NCBI RefSeq assembly: GCF_963677035.1
Contig: NZ_OY781472.1
Coordinates: 1,364,001-1,428,000 of the forward strand
Length of the DNA: 64,000 bases
Source: an uncultured Hyphomonas sp.
GTDB lineage: Bacteria > Pseudomonadota > Alphaproteobacteria > Caulobacterales > Hyphomonadaceae
Direction: 5' to 3'
Part shown: positions 1 to 9,094 of the stretch, one piece after another
Position numbering within the stretch: position 1 is the stretch's first letter
How the letters are laid out: every line of letters starts with the position of its first letter
The notes under the pieces: model-generated
Databases searched by the model: none
The model's input: only the letters and a program-made list of their open reading frames with translations
What the model was told of the DNA's origin: nothing
Made by a program: the position numbers and the translations under genes

Positions 1-1836
1 GAGGACAGGATGGCGGCTGCCGTCCGCCGGGCCCTGAGAGAAGAGGATGGGTCAGTCCTCGCTTTCCTGCCAGGGGCAGGAGAGATCCGGCGCACGGCCG
101 AGCGTCTGGAGGGGCTTGGCCCGGATGTCATCGTCGCGCCGCTGTTCGGGGCACTCAGCCCGGCGGAACAGGACGCCGCCGTGCAGCCGGCACCGGACGG
201 CAAGCGGAAGATTGTCCTGGCGACGGACATCGCCGAAAGCGCCCTGACCATTGAAGGCGTCCGGATCGTGATCGATTCCGGCCTGTCGCGGGTGGCGGAA
301 GACAATATTGGCGGGCTTGGGTCCCGGCTCAGTACGGTGCGCGCCTCCCGCGCCTCGGTTGACCAGCGCCGCGGCCGGGCAGGACGGCTTGAGCCGGGCG
401 TCTGCTATCGCCTGTGGGATGAAGAAGCGACACGGGGCCTGATGCCGGCGCCAGTGCCGGAGATTCTTTCGAGCGATCTGTCCGGCCTCGTCCTGACCCT
501 CGCGGAATGGGGCGAACGGGAGGCCGGCAATCTGACCTGGATGGATGCCCCGCCGGCCGGCCGGCTGAAGGCTGCGGCAGACTTGCTGCAGACATTGAAG
601 GCCGTGGATGAAGAGGGACGGCTCACGCCGCTCGGGTCCGAGATGTCGCGCCTGCCGCTGCCGCCGCGCCTTGCCGCGCTGGTTGCCGGGGCCAGCGGCG
701 GGGAGCGGGCCCTTGCGGCAGAGGTGGCCGCACTGGCGGGGGAGCGCGGCGTCGGCGGAACATCGGTGGACCTGCGCGAGCGGCTGGCCCGTTTCCGGCA
801 GGAGCGCACGCCCCGTGCGCGCGTGTTGCAGCAGCAGGCGAAAAACTGGGGCAAGGGCGCGGCGCCCTCCGGCGATCTTGCGAACCTGCTGGCCCGTGCC
901 TGGCCGGATGAGGTGGCCCGCAAACGGCCCGGCACCGTGGGCACTTATTTGCTGGCGTCCGGGCGCGCAGCCACGCTTCCGGACAGTGATCCGCTGGCGA
1001 AGTCCGACTGGCTGGTGGTTGCTGATCTTGGCGGGGCATCGAAAGAGGCGCGGATTTCCCTGGCCATGCCGGTCAGCGAGGCAGACGCGTTGGCTAGCGG
1101 GAATGTGGTCAGCGAAGACCGGGCCGAGTTCGACTCGAAGACCGGCCGGTTCACCGCGCGGCGGGTAAAGGCGCTGGGGGCGATTGTCCTGTCGGCGTCG
1201 CCCTTGCCGAAACCCTCTGCAGCCGTGGCGGCGAGAGCGATGCTGGCGGCGATTGCGGAGGAGGGCTTCGCTGCCATCGGCGCCGAAGAGGTGGTTGAGG
1301 AAACGCTGTCGCGGATTGCCCTGCTGGAACAGGCCGGTCTGGTCGAGGCGCAGGGCCTCAGCTTTGACGGGCTGCGGGCCTCCGCGGCGGACTGGCTGTT
1401 GCCATGCCTGAAAAAAAGCGGGGCACAGGTCCCGGCGGATCATAAGGTGCGCGAGGCTTTGATCGCTTCATTGGATTGGCCAGTACAGGAGGCGCTGCGC
1501 ACCGGGGCACCGCTGTCGCTCGAACTCCCATCCGGGCAGACGGCCCGCGTGGATTATCTGGATCCGCGTGCGCCACTGGTGTCGGCCAGGGCGCAGGCCT
1601 TCTGGGGGTGTGCGGAACATTTACGGATCGCTGGCGGGCGTGTGCCGGTGACGGTCGAGATGCTGTCACCGGGTATGAAGCCGGTTGCGACAACACAGGA
1701 CCTGCCTGCCTTCTGGCAGGGTGGCTACAAGGACATGGCGAAGGATATGCGTGGGCGCTACCCCAAGCATGACTGGCCGGAAGACCCGGCGGCTGCCCGC
1801 GCGCATGAAGGCCGGACGAAGAAGCGATTGCGATGA
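1..1836 (+). CDS. hrpB: ATP-dependent RNA helicase HrpB, C-terminal part (5' end outside window)
   Basis: DEAH-box RNA helicase of the HrpB family. The frame is open to the left edge, so the Walker A and DEAH motifs lie upstream of the window. What remains begins in the second RecA domain (AFLPGAGEIRR), followed by a SALTIEGVRIVIDSG stretch and the arginine-finger motif VI (QRRGRAGR, near residue 120). A long helical region comes next, then the HrpB-specific C-terminal signature, visible as DMRGRYPKHDWPEDP close to the end. HrpB proteins are about 820 aa, so roughly a quarter is missing. Its exact RNA substrate in bacteria is poorly known. The last codons overlap the following acetyltransferase by 4 nt (ATGA), which suggests coupled translation. 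Confidence 0.95.
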   Translation, partial: EDRMAAAVRRALREEDGSVLAFLPGAGEIRRTAERLEGLGPDVIVAPLFGALSPAEQDAAVQPAPDGKRKIVLATDIAESALTIEGVRIVIDSGLSRVAEDNIGGLGSRLSTVRASRASVDQRRGRAGRLEPGVCYRLWDEEATRGLMPAPVPEILSSDLSGLVLTLAEWGEREAGNLTWMDAPPAGRLKAAADLLQTLKAVDEEGRLTPLGSEMSRLPLPPRLAALVAGASGGERALAAEVAALAGERGVGGTSVDLRERLARFRQERTPRARVLQQQAKNWGKGAAPSGDLANLLARAWPDEVARKRPGTVGTYLLASGRAATLPDSDPLAKSDWLVVADLGGASKEARISLAMPVSEADALASGNVVSEDRAEFDSKTGRFTARRVKALGAIVLSASPLPKPSAAVAARAMLAAIAEEGFAAIGAEEVVEETLSRIALLEQAGLVEAQGLSFDGLRASAADWLLPCLKKSGAQVPADHKVREALIASLDWPVQEALRTGAPLSLELPSGQTARVDYLDPRAPLVSARAQAFWGCAEHLRIAGGRVPVTVEMLSPGMKPVATTQDLPAFWQGGYKDMAKDMRGRYPKHDWPEDPAAARAHEGRTKKRLR

Positions 1837-2318
1837 CGAGGAATATCAATATCCGCAACGACTGGCGCTACGGCGATGTCGAACGGATCGTCGATCTGCA
1901 TCGGCGCGGCTATGAACGGGAGGGCGCGCATTATGGCGCCGATTTCCTGGACCATGTGCGCCACACGGTGGAAGAGGTCGATATTCCCGCGCGGCCCGGC
2001 AGCCGCGTCTGGTTCGCGGAACTGGATGGTGAAACAGTCGGCTGCGCCGCCGTGGTGGACCGGGGCGATACCGGCCAGCTGCGCTGGGTCGTGCTGACGC
2101 CGGAAACGCGCGGCCTGGGCCTTGGCGGAAAACTGCTGGACGCCGCGATGACACATGCCAAGGCGCAGGACTGGACGTCCATCTATCTCGAAACCACGGA
2201 CGGGCTGGAGGCGTCGATGGCGCTCTACAGAAAGCTCGGTTTCGAAATGGAAATCGAGGAGGATCGTCCGCTCTGGCATGGCGGCGGCCGGTTTCTCCAG
2301 ATGCGCCGGACGCTCTGA
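1833..2318 (+). CDS. GNAT-family N-acetyltransferase
   Basis: A 161-aa single-domain GNAT acetyltransferase. The acetyl-CoA-binding motif A is visible as RGLGLGGKLLDAAM after the beta-4 strand RWVVLTPE. The C-terminal part (LYRKLGFEMEIEEDRPLW) is the usual GNAT end with the YxxxGF element. The start codon overlaps the hrpB stop (ATGA), so it is probably co-transcribed with the helicase. The acceptor substrate cannot be inferred. It converges on the rluA gene with only 2 nt between the stop codons. Confidence 0.88.
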   Translation: MTRNINIRNDWRYGDVERIVDLHRRGYEREGAHYGADFLDHVRHTVEEVDIPARPGSRVWFAELDGETVGCAAVVDRGDTGQLRWVVLTPETRGLGLGGKLLDAAMTHAKAQDWTSIYLETTDGLEASMALYRKLGFEMEIEEDRPLWHGGGRFLQMRRTL

Positions 2319-2320
2319 CC

Positions 2321-2968
2321 TCAAAAGGGGCAGGGCAGGGATAGCGCCAGCCGGTCTCCCGTACCCGGATGATCGAAGGCGATCGCACTCGCATGCAGGC
2401 AAAGACGCGGCGCGGCGGAGAGTGCAGCCTCATGGGCGTAGAGGTCGTCGCCGAGGATCGGATGGCCAATCTCGGCGAGGTGAACGCGCAGCTGGTGGGA
2501 ACGCCCGGTCAAAGGGGTGAGGCGGAGACGCGTTTGGCCGGTGCGCACTTCCACCGTTTCGTAAAGGGTCTGGCTGGGCTTGCCGATGTCATGATCCACT
2601 TTCTGGCGCGGACGGTTTGGCCAGTCAGTGATCAGGGGCAGGTCGATCTTTCCGGCGGCAGGGTCTGGCAGGCCCCAGACGTCGGCAATGTATTCTTTCT
2701 CCACCTTGCCCCGCTCGAACAGGCGGGACAGGGCTGACTGAACCGGTTTCGACCGGGCGAGCACAAGCAGGCCGCTGGTTGCCATGTCCAGCCGGTGAAC
2801 GGTCAGCGCTCCGGGATATTCGGCATTGACGCGGGTAATGGCGCAGTCGGCCTTTTCCGGACCCCGTCCGGGTACGGAGAGCAGACCGGACGGTTTGTCG
2901 ATCACGATCAGATCGTCATCAACATGCACATAGCGGAGCGGCGCCTGTGGCGGCGTGTAGGCAGTCAC
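2321..2968 (-). CDS. rluA: RluA-family RNA pseudouridine synthase
   Basis: A 215-aa pseudouridine synthase without an S4 domain, the size and layout of the RluA subgroup that modifies 23S rRNA U746 and tRNA U32. The catalytic motif HRLD (VHRLDMATSGLLVLARS) holds the nucleophilic aspartate. The later motifs LTGRSHQLRVHLAEIGHPI and GDDLYA are typical of the family. The start overlaps the stop of the upstream histidine kinase by 4 nt, so the two are translated from one message. I infer the RluA assignment, rather than RluC/D, from length and the missing S4 domain. Confidence 0.88.
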   Translation of the reverse strand: MTAYTPPQAPLRYVHVDDDLIVIDKPSGLLSVPGRGPEKADCAITRVNAEYPGALTVHRLDMATSGLLVLARSKPVQSALSRLFERGKVEKEYIADVWGLPDPAAGKIDLPLITDWPNRPRQKVDHDIGKPSQTLYETVEVRTGQTRLRLTPLTGRSHQLRVHLAEIGHPILGDDLYAHEAALSAAPRLCLHASAIAFDHPGTGDRLALSLPCPF

Positions 2969-4395
2969 ACCAGGAGGTCCGGCAGGATGAGGCGGAAGAC
3001 CGTGCCTTCGCTGCCGGTTGAGGCGAGCGTCAGGTCCCCGCCCATGCCGACGGCGAGTTCCCGCGCGATAACCAGGCCGAGGCCCGTGCCGGTCTTGCGG
3101 GAGGAGGCGGCGAACGGCTTGAACAGATTGTCCTGCGCATTCGGCGGCAAGCCGGGGCCGGTGTCGGCGAACTCAACCCCGTCGGGCGTGAGCGTCACGG
3201 TGATGCGTTTGGGCAGGGAGGCAGCGGCCACCATGGCTTCGGCTGCATTGCGGATGAGGTTTGCCGCAAGGCGGTGCAGATGTTCCGGATCGGCATTGAT
3301 GATGCGGGCGCTTGGCAGCTCGTCGATAAAGTCGACCTCCGGCCAGGCAGCGAGCGCTTCGGCGGCAGCCTCCTCGATGCAGCCGCGCAGGGACACGGGC
3401 TGGATATCTGCGGGCTGGGGCGCCGCCTTGCCATAGTCCAGCGTTTCGGACGCAAGATTGATGGCGCGGGTGAGGGCGCGTTCAAGGCGCGGGGCGGCCT
3501 TCTGCACGCGCGGGTCTTCAGACCGGGCGAGCGTATCGGACACAAGCTGGGCGGAGGCGAGCGAGTTGCGCAGATCGTGATTGATCTTGGCGACGGCGGT
3601 GCCGAGTTCCGCCAGGTGGGCACGCTGGCGGAAGGCATCGGCCACGGCTTCTTCCATGTCGGAAAGGGCGTTCTGGGCACGGCCGATCTCGTCTTGCCGT
3701 GACGTTGGCGGCAGGCGCCGGGTCCAGCCGCCGGGGTCCATCCGGAACTGTTCCACACTGGCGGTCACCCGGGCCATCGGCCGCACGACCAGGAAGTGCA
3801 GCAGCACATAAATCACAGTCGCCGCAATCAGGGCGATCAGGAAGGACAGGCCAAGGATGCGCTGACCATAGGCGTAGAGGTCTTTCCGGAGCGGGGCCTG
3901 GGGGACAACCACTTCGATGACGCGGTTGGGCGTCGATCCGGCGGCCGTGATGACGAGGATCCTGTCCTTCGGCGCGGCAAAGGCGCCCATGACCCGCATG
4001 ACCCGGCCGATGGGTGTCGTGTCCCGCATGTCGAGTTGATAGAAGCTGCCCTCGATGTCCATGCCGGAATCGAGAAGCTGGATGTGCATGTCATCTTCGA
4101 CCTCGGCCACAGACAGGACTTCCGCATTTTCCAGCAATTGCTGGGCAAGCTCTTCCGAAACCATACGGGACGGAGAGGCATCGAGGGCGAGCGCGGCGAT
4201 CCGCGCGGCCTGCAGCCGTTCATTCAGCCAGGCTGTGCGGAACCCTGACGCGCTGGGGACGAAGATCAGGCCTTCGACAAAGAGAATGGCGGCAAGGGTG
4301 AAGCCGAAAAGGCGGAACGATAGCCCATGGTACCAGCGTGCGGGCGCAGGCTGGCGGACAGGAGCCGGAAGGGGTGCGCGTGCGTTGCCGTTCAC
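2965..4395 (-). CDS. Membrane sensor histidine kinase (orphan)
   Basis: A 476-aa sensor kinase. It has an N-terminal membrane segment (around residues 25-45), a periplasmic sensor region of about 120 aa, a second membrane segment (LSFLIALIAATVIYVLLHF), a HAMP-like linker, then the catalytic core. The phospho-acceptor H-box is HDLRNSLAS, the N-box LIRNAAEAM, and the G boxes ADTGPGLP and GTGLGLVIAREL, so all ATP-binding motifs are intact. No response regulator gene lies nearby, so the partner is encoded elsewhere. Its gene overlaps rluA by 4 nt, an unusual pairing of signalling and RNA modification genes. The signal sensed is unknown. Confidence 0.9.
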   Translation of the reverse strand: MNGNARAPLPAPVRQPAPARWYHGLSFRLFGFTLAAILFVEGLIFVPSASGFRTAWLNERLQAARIAALALDASPSRMVSEELAQQLLENAEVLSVAEVEDDMHIQLLDSGMDIEGSFYQLDMRDTTPIGRVMRVMGAFAAPKDRILVITAAGSTPNRVIEVVVPQAPLRKDLYAYGQRILGLSFLIALIAATVIYVLLHFLVVRPMARVTASVEQFRMDPGGWTRRLPPTSRQDEIGRAQNALSDMEEAVADAFRQRAHLAELGTAVAKINHDLRNSLASAQLVSDTLARSEDPRVQKAAPRLERALTRAINLASETLDYGKAAPQPADIQPVSLRGCIEEAAAEALAAWPEVDFIDELPSARIINADPEHLHRLAANLIRNAAEAMVAAASLPKRITVTLTPDGVEFADTGPGLPPNAQDNLFKPFAASSRKTGTGLGLVIARELAVGMGGDLTLASTGSEGTVFRLILPDLLV

Positions 4396-4410
4396 ATGCG
4401 CTGAAGTAGC

Positions 4411-5844
4411 CTACGGGATGCGTTGGAGCAAGCCGACGAGACGCCGCGCGTTCTTGCTGAACACAACGGGCGTAAAGTGCGCAGACGCTGCTCGTTTCAC
4501 AACTTCAGCCCGCGTCGGATAAGGCGAGATGAAATTGGTCAGCGCGGTCAGTTTCAGCCCGTTGGACATGGCCACGGAGACGAGCTGGAGAATGTCGCCT
4601 GCGCCCTCGCCGACGATGGAGGCGCCAACCAGTTTTCCCTTGTGCAGCACCAGTTTGCACTCTCCGAGCATCTTGCCCTCTGCAATGGCGCGGTCGTTTT
4701 CATGGAAGGGGAAGGCGGAGGTGGTGACCTTGCTGCCATGTTTGGTAATCGCTTCGGCTTCGGTCAGGCCCAGCTGGGCGACTTCCGGGCTTGTGTAGGT
4801 AACGGCAGGCACGGGCAGGCTGGAGGCTTTGGTGCCCTGTTTGAAGAAGGCCCGGCGGGTAAAGACCGAAGCGTGCCAGCCAGCGACATGGGTAAACTGT
4901 TCCATCCCGGCGGCATCGCCCAACGCCCAGACACGGGGATTGGAATGCGAGCGCAGCTTGTCGCCGACCACGATGCCTTTCTGATTGAATGCGACGCCGC
5001 CTTTTTCGAGGTCCAGCCCGTCCAGGACGGCACGGCGGCCGGTGGCGACCAGAAGGTGGCTGCCTTCGATGACCGGGGCGGTATCATTGTCCGTATGGAC
5101 GCGGATGCTGCCATTTTCCTGTGAAACGCGCTGGGCCTTGTGCTGTACGAGGATCGTGACGCCTTCCTCCCGCAAGGTCTTGATCGCGATCGCTGCATGT
5201 TCGGCATCGGCGCGCGGCATGGCCCGGCCCATTTCTATTACGGTGACCTTCGATCCGAGGCGGACAAAGGCCTGCGCCATTTCGAGCCCGATCGGGCCAC
5301 CGCCGAGGATGACGAGGTGCGCGGGCAGGTCCGGCACCGTGAAAATCGTTTCATTTGTGAGATAGGGTACCTCTTTCAGCCCTTCGATGGGCGGAATGAA
5401 CGCGCGTGAGCCGGTCGCAATGATGATGCGGCGCGCCTGTGTGCGTGAATTTTCCGAGACGATTGTTTTCTTGTCTGCAAAGCGGGCGGCCTCCCGGATC
5501 ACGGTTACGCCGAGACCTTCGAACCGCTCCTGGCTGTCGACCGGGGCAATCGTGGCAATGGCGCCCGCGACATGCGCCTTGACGGCGGCCCAGTTGGTTT
5601 TTGGGTCCTGAGTCTGGATTCCGTACTTATTTGCTTCGCGCACACCCGCAGCGGCCTTTGCCGCGCTCAGCAGGGCTTTCGACGGCACGCAGCCATAATT
5701 CAGACAGTCCCCGCCCATTTCATGCTTTTCATAGAGCACGACGTTCAGTCCGAGCTGGGCGGCGCCGGCGGCAGCGGAAAGACCGCCGGATCCGGCTCCG
5801 ATGATACACAAATCGGCTTTCAGGTCTTTTACAGGGTCGGTCAT
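4411..5844 (-). CDS. Mercuric-reductase-like FAD/NAD(P) disulfide oxidoreductase
   Basis: A 477-aa pyridine-nucleotide-disulfide oxidoreductase. The FAD-binding motif GAGSGG is at residues 16-21 and the redox-active disulfide is GGDCLNYGCVPSKAL. The NAD(P) motif is GGGPIGLEMAQAF, and ATGRRAVLDGL and the C-terminal dimerisation domain are recognisable. There is no HMA metal-binding domain and no C-terminal vicinal cysteine pair as in true MerA, so mercury reduction is not supported. It is the last gene of an operon with TVP38 and DUF547 genes, overlapping the TVP38 gene by 4 nt. This trio recurs in many bacteria, but its physiological substrate is unknown to me. Confidence 0.88.
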   Translation of the reverse strand: MTDPVKDLKADLCIIGAGSGGLSAAAGAAQLGLNVVLYEKHEMGGDCLNYGCVPSKALLSAAKAAAGVREANKYGIQTQDPKTNWAAVKAHVAGAIATIAPVDSQERFEGLGVTVIREAARFADKKTIVSENSRTQARRIIIATGSRAFIPPIEGLKEVPYLTNETIFTVPDLPAHLVILGGGPIGLEMAQAFVRLGSKVTVIEMGRAMPRADAEHAAIAIKTLREEGVTILVQHKAQRVSQENGSIRVHTDNDTAPVIEGSHLLVATGRRAVLDGLDLEKGGVAFNQKGIVVGDKLRSHSNPRVWALGDAAGMEQFTHVAGWHASVFTRRAFFKQGTKASSLPVPAVTYTSPEVAQLGLTEAEAITKHGSKVTTSAFPFHENDRAIAEGKMLGECKLVLHKGKLVGASIVGEGAGDILQLVSVAMSNGLKLTALTNFISPYPTRAEVVKRAASAHFTPVVFSKNARRLVGLLQRIP

Positions 5845-6578
5845 GCGGGTGGGCTTTCGATCTTGGGGACCTTGCGGCCGGTGATTTTCTTCCAGACCAG
5901 CGGGATAAGCGAGACCACACCCAGCGCGGCGAAGGCAGGGAAGAGGTTACCGGCCGCTGCGTTGATGTCACCTTCGGCAAAAGTTGCCCCAAGTCCGGAG
6001 CCGATCCAGGTATACGCAAGAACGCCGGGGATGATCCCGATGGCTGTCGTCAGGGCGTAGTCCGGATAGCGCGCGCCAAGCAGCGCCGGGCCGATATTGG
6101 CGACGGGAAATGGCACGATGGGCAGGAGCCTCAGCGCGAACATGTAAGCGCGCGGGCTCTCTTGGAATCCGGCTTCCATCTTGCGCAGGAAGGGGCCGGC
6201 CCGTTCCCGCAGCATGTTGCCAAAGGCCGTTCGCGCTGCGAGGAACAGGAGGCTCGCCCCAAGGGTGGCTCCGGCAACGGTGGCGAGCGTTCCGCCGGTG
6301 AGCCCGAACAGAAGTCCGCCCGCAATCGTCAGCCACAGGGCGCCGGGCACCATGAACAGTGTCGCGAGGGCGTAGACGGCAATGTAGATGGCAAAGGCCG
6401 CCAGGATGTGTGAGGCGACAAAATCCTGAAGCGCCGCCTGATTATCCTGAAGCGCGTCAATCGACAGATAGTCGAACAGGCCGATGCTCCAGCCAGCCAG
6501 CAGCCCGCCGGCGATCACATAGACGGGCCAGAGGCGCCGCCAGAGTGGCGCGGCAGATTTGGTCTGTGTCTCGGTCAT
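5841..6578 (-). CDS. TVP38/TMEM64 (DedA-like) family membrane protein
   Basis: A 245-aa polytopic inner-membrane protein of the TVP38/TMEM64 (SNARE-associated, VTT domain) family. Hydrophobic segments occur around residues 15-35, 55-75, 80-105, 165-185 and 205-225. The family signature appears as FMVPGALWLTIAGGLLFG followed by LRLLPIVPFPVANIGPALLG. Related proteins are thought to move lipids or polyprenyl carriers. The gene overlaps both neighbours by 4 nt, which strongly suggests that it works with the DUF547 protein and the flavoprotein. Confidence 0.88.
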   Translation of the reverse strand: MTETQTKSAAPLWRRLWPVYVIAGGLLAGWSIGLFDYLSIDALQDNQAALQDFVASHILAAFAIYIAVYALATLFMVPGALWLTIAGGLLFGLTGGTLATVAGATLGASLLFLAARTAFGNMLRERAGPFLRKMEAGFQESPRAYMFALRLLPIVPFPVANIGPALLGARYPDYALTTAIGIIPGVLAYTWIGSGLGATFAEGDINAAAGNLFPAFAALGVVSLIPLVWKKITGRKVPKIESPPA

Positions 6579-7405
6579 TCGGTTCCGGCTTTCTGCGAGT
6601 CGTTGAGGGACCAGTCATAGTCATACGTGCGAATATGCGGATTGGAGCGGATTTCTTCGGCGAGGCCTACGTCGGCATATTTCAGCAGGTGATCGATAAC
6701 GGCCCGTTTCGATCCGCCGAAATCGGCCTCGAACCAGTCATAGATGGATGAGACTTTCAAACCGCGCGGGGTGGGGGTCACGCCGCGCGGGTCGTTGATA
6801 TAGGTGCGTGCGGCGACGGCGAGGTCTTCGTCCAGCGTGGCGCCCTGCCAGGCTTTGGTCTGAAGGTTCGGACAGGACAGGGCGGCGCAATTGATCGCGT
6901 AATGGACCAGCGGAGTGTGGAAACGCGGGCGCAGGATGCCGTGTTCGATCTCGTCGAGGGAAACGGTCTGGCCGCCGGCGTTCACCTTGATCTTCTTCCA
7001 TGGCCCGCCGAACAGGTACCCGTCGCGGATCGAGCCTGTGGGGTATTTCTCCAGGATGTAGCGCACGGTGACGGCATTATAGAGGTTGGCCCAGGCGGCG
7101 AAGGTGTCCGCATCGGTTCCGGAAAGATCCATCCCCGCGAAGCCCGCAATGTAGGCGTCCAGCGTGGCGCGGTCCGCGGCATTGTGCTTGAAGGCGGCAT
7201 AATCGACCCGGTTTATGCCATCTGTGCCGGGCTGGACGTATTTCGTCAGGAGGCAGGTCCATGCCGCATGGTCCGGCTTTTCCGCAGGCTGCTGGACAGC
7301 ACAGGACGCCGCGCTGGCACCCGGCATCGCGGGTTGCGCCAGCGCGCTGAGCGGTGTCAGCAGAATGGCGACAGGCAAGGCAAGACGGCGCGCTTTGGCA
7401 GGCAT
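6575..7405 (-). CDS. DUF547 domain-containing exported protein
   Basis: DUF547 protein, first gene of the DUF547-TVP38-flavoprotein operon. The chosen start (7405) gives a classic signal peptide (KARRLALPVAILLTPLSALAQ). Starts further upstream, up to 7498, would put a poorly conserved 31-residue tail before the signal peptide. The domain spans about residues 60-250 and includes WANLYNAVTVRYI, INCAALSCPNL and the C-terminal SSIYDWFEADFGG. DUF547 has been proposed to be related to papain-like or transglutaminase folds. The conserved cysteine in CAALSCPNL and a nearby histidine (VHYAINCA) fit that idea, but no activity is established. Confidence 0.85.
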   Translation of the reverse strand: MPAKARRLALPVAILLTPLSALAQPAMPGASAASCAVQQPAEKPDHAAWTCLLTKYVQPGTDGINRVDYAAFKHNAADRATLDAYIAGFAGMDLSGTDADTFAAWANLYNAVTVRYILEKYPTGSIRDGYLFGGPWKKIKVNAGGQTVSLDEIEHGILRPRFHTPLVHYAINCAALSCPNLQTKAWQGATLDEDLAVAARTYINDPRGVTPTPRGLKVSSIYDWFEADFGGSKRAVIDHLLKYADVGLAEEIRSNPHIRTYDYDWSLNDSQKAGTE

Positions 7406-7525
7406 GGCGTTGGCGGGCTCCGGATCGGGCAAATTGAAGCCATGACATAGCGCAGGCAGCCGGGACATGCCCGTCACGCCTCGGTCCGCCGCGATCAAAG
7501 ACCCGTGATCAGGCCGTCAGAGCGT

Positions 7526-8704
7526 TCAGCCGCCTGTCGGGGGCGGATCGATCTCCATCCAGTCCTGCGGCGGCAGATTATAGAGCATGTCCATGACTTC
7601 GAACCCTATCCCGTTCGGGCGCCGGGAGCTGGAGTTCCAGAGCATGACCACACCGGTGTCGCGCTCCGGGTCGAACAGGATGAAGGAGCGGTATCCCTCG
7701 ACGGCGCCGCGATGACCGACCACCCGGTCGCCATGCGTACCATATTTGTAGATCCGCCAGCCAAGACCATAGCGGGCGTCGCGTACGGTTCCGCGGTAAC
7801 GGCTGGACATGCGCCGCTGCTCGCCGCTCGTATAGACACGCGGGGTCTGCAGCATGGTGAGGGCGGCATCGCTGAGCACGTCGGGGGCCAGTCCCATCTG
7901 CGCGCGGGCGTAGCGGGCAAGATCCAGGATGGACCCGTTCACGCCCCCGGCGGCCGGGATCCGGTAGTAATTGTCATTGACCGTCTTTTCCTGCGGCGGC
8001 CCGGGGGCGCGGGACCGTTTGGAATAGGGACGGGCCCAGGACGGAGAGGCCTGCAGTCCGGCCCGGCCGATGCTGGCGGTGACCATGCCAAGCGGTTCAA
8101 AGACCGAATGCCGGACCGCATCGGCATAGGGGGCGTGCGTGACGTCTTCGACGATTTCCGAAACCGTGTCGTAGGCGACGTTCTGATAGGTGTGGCAATC
8201 GCCAACCGGACAGAGCGGTTTCAGTTTCGCAAGGCTTCTCCGGATTTTCGCGGCATCCCAGCCATCTTCCAGACGGGTGTCATAGGCATTGGGGACGAGC
8301 CCGAGCCGGTGGGAGAGAACGTCTTCCAGCGTCGCGCGGCTTTCTCCGCCTCCCGGCAGGCGAAGGGAGGTTTTGAAGGCCGATATCCTGTCTGTCAGGC
8401 TCAGCTGATGCCGGTCGGCGAGGATCGCAACCTCCGTCGCGGCCACACCCTTCGATAGCGAGGCCCACCGGAAAACGGTTTCATTGGTGACAGGCGCTCC
8501 GCCGCGTTCCGTGACGCCATAGCCTTTGGCAAAGCTGATCTCCCCCTTGTCGATCACGGCAACGGCCAGCCCGACGATCTCTTCATCGGCTGCCAGCCGG
8601 CTGATCCGGGCATCCAGGCGCTTGTAATCGATCGTCTGGGCGACCGCGGCAGGGAGTGGAAGTGTTACAGCAAGACAGACAGCCAGCGTGCGCAGGAAAC
8701 GCAT
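7526..8704 (-). CDS. Exported serine hydrolase of the beta-lactamase (class C/PBP4*) family
   Basis: A 392-aa periplasmic serine hydrolase. It begins with a signal peptide (FLRTLAVCLAVTLPLPAAVAQ). The catalytic SxxK tetrad is SLSK (RWASLSKGVAAT), the second motif YxN is YQN (CHTYQNVAYDT), and the KTG position is replaced by HRG (VVGHRGAVEGY), as in esterase EstB and D-aminopeptidase relatives rather than true lactamases. Such proteins hydrolyse esters, peptides or lactams, and the substrate is not predictable here. It is transcribed alone, divergent from rpmH. Confidence 0.88.
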   Translation of the reverse strand: MRFLRTLAVCLAVTLPLPAAVAQTIDYKRLDARISRLAADEEIVGLAVAVIDKGEISFAKGYGVTERGGAPVTNETVFRWASLSKGVAATEVAILADRHQLSLTDRISAFKTSLRLPGGGESRATLEDVLSHRLGLVPNAYDTRLEDGWDAAKIRRSLAKLKPLCPVGDCHTYQNVAYDTVSEIVEDVTHAPYADAVRHSVFEPLGMVTASIGRAGLQASPSWARPYSKRSRAPGPPQEKTVNDNYYRIPAAGGVNGSILDLARYARAQMGLAPDVLSDAALTMLQTPRVYTSGEQRRMSSRYRGTVRDARYGLGWRIYKYGTHGDRVVGHRGAVEGYRSFILFDPERDTGVVMLWNSSSRRPNGIGFEVMDMLYNLPPQDWMEIDPPPTGG

Positions 8705-8856
8705 ATTCTTATCCCGTGTTTTGTGGCCCGCCCGGATGAAGATTCACCAAGACTTTTGGGCCGTGTAAAGGCAGATGGATGCGAACGGGTGAAAATGGTG
8801 AGCTTAACCAGTGGAGCGTGGGCTTGCATGGTCGCTTTTCATGCTGACGGCATGAC

Positions 8857-8885
8857 TTGACCCGGCCGCGCCGGGCCTGTATTGG
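8857..8885 (+). promoter_or_regulatory. Candidate sigma-70 promoter of rpmH
   Basis: TTGACC (8857-8862), a 17-bp GC-rich spacer and TATTGG (8880-8885) form a plausible -35/-10 pair 39 nt before the rpmH start. The spacer contains a short CCCGG/CCGGG dyad. The call rests only on spacing and partial consensus match. Confidence 0.4.
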
Positions 8886-8923
8886 CCCCTCTTTCCGAGA
8901 CACTTAGCTTCCAGAGCAGACCG

Positions 8924-9058
8924 ATGAAACGCACTTTCCAGCCGAGCAACCTCCGTCGCAAGCGCACGCACGGCTTCCGTGAGCGCATGGGTACCAAGAA
9001 TGGCCGCAAGGTTCTGGCACGCCGCCGTGCGAAGGGCCGCAAGACCCTTTCCGCGTAA
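8924..9058 (+). CDS. rpmH: 50S ribosomal protein L34
   Basis: A 44-codon gene. The predicted protein starts [18 protein letters not shown] and ends [12 protein letters not shown], which is a full-length and highly conserved L34, rich in Arg and Lys. It is the first gene of the rpmH-rnpA-yidC-engB block. It is preceded by a CAGAGCAGACCG leader without a strong Shine-Dalgarno sequence. Identity is unambiguous from sequence and context. Confidence 0.98.
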   Translation: MKRTFQPSNLRRKRTHGFRERMGTKNGRKVLARRRAKGRKTLSA

Positions 9059-9094
9059 TAACGGCGCCAGTCCGCCTCTCCGAAGGAGCAGGCC

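Noticed and set aside
4411..5844. Mercury resistance (merA)
   Set aside because: The disulfide oxidoreductase core is there, but the N-terminal HMA domain, the C-terminal cysteine pair and other mer genes are missing.
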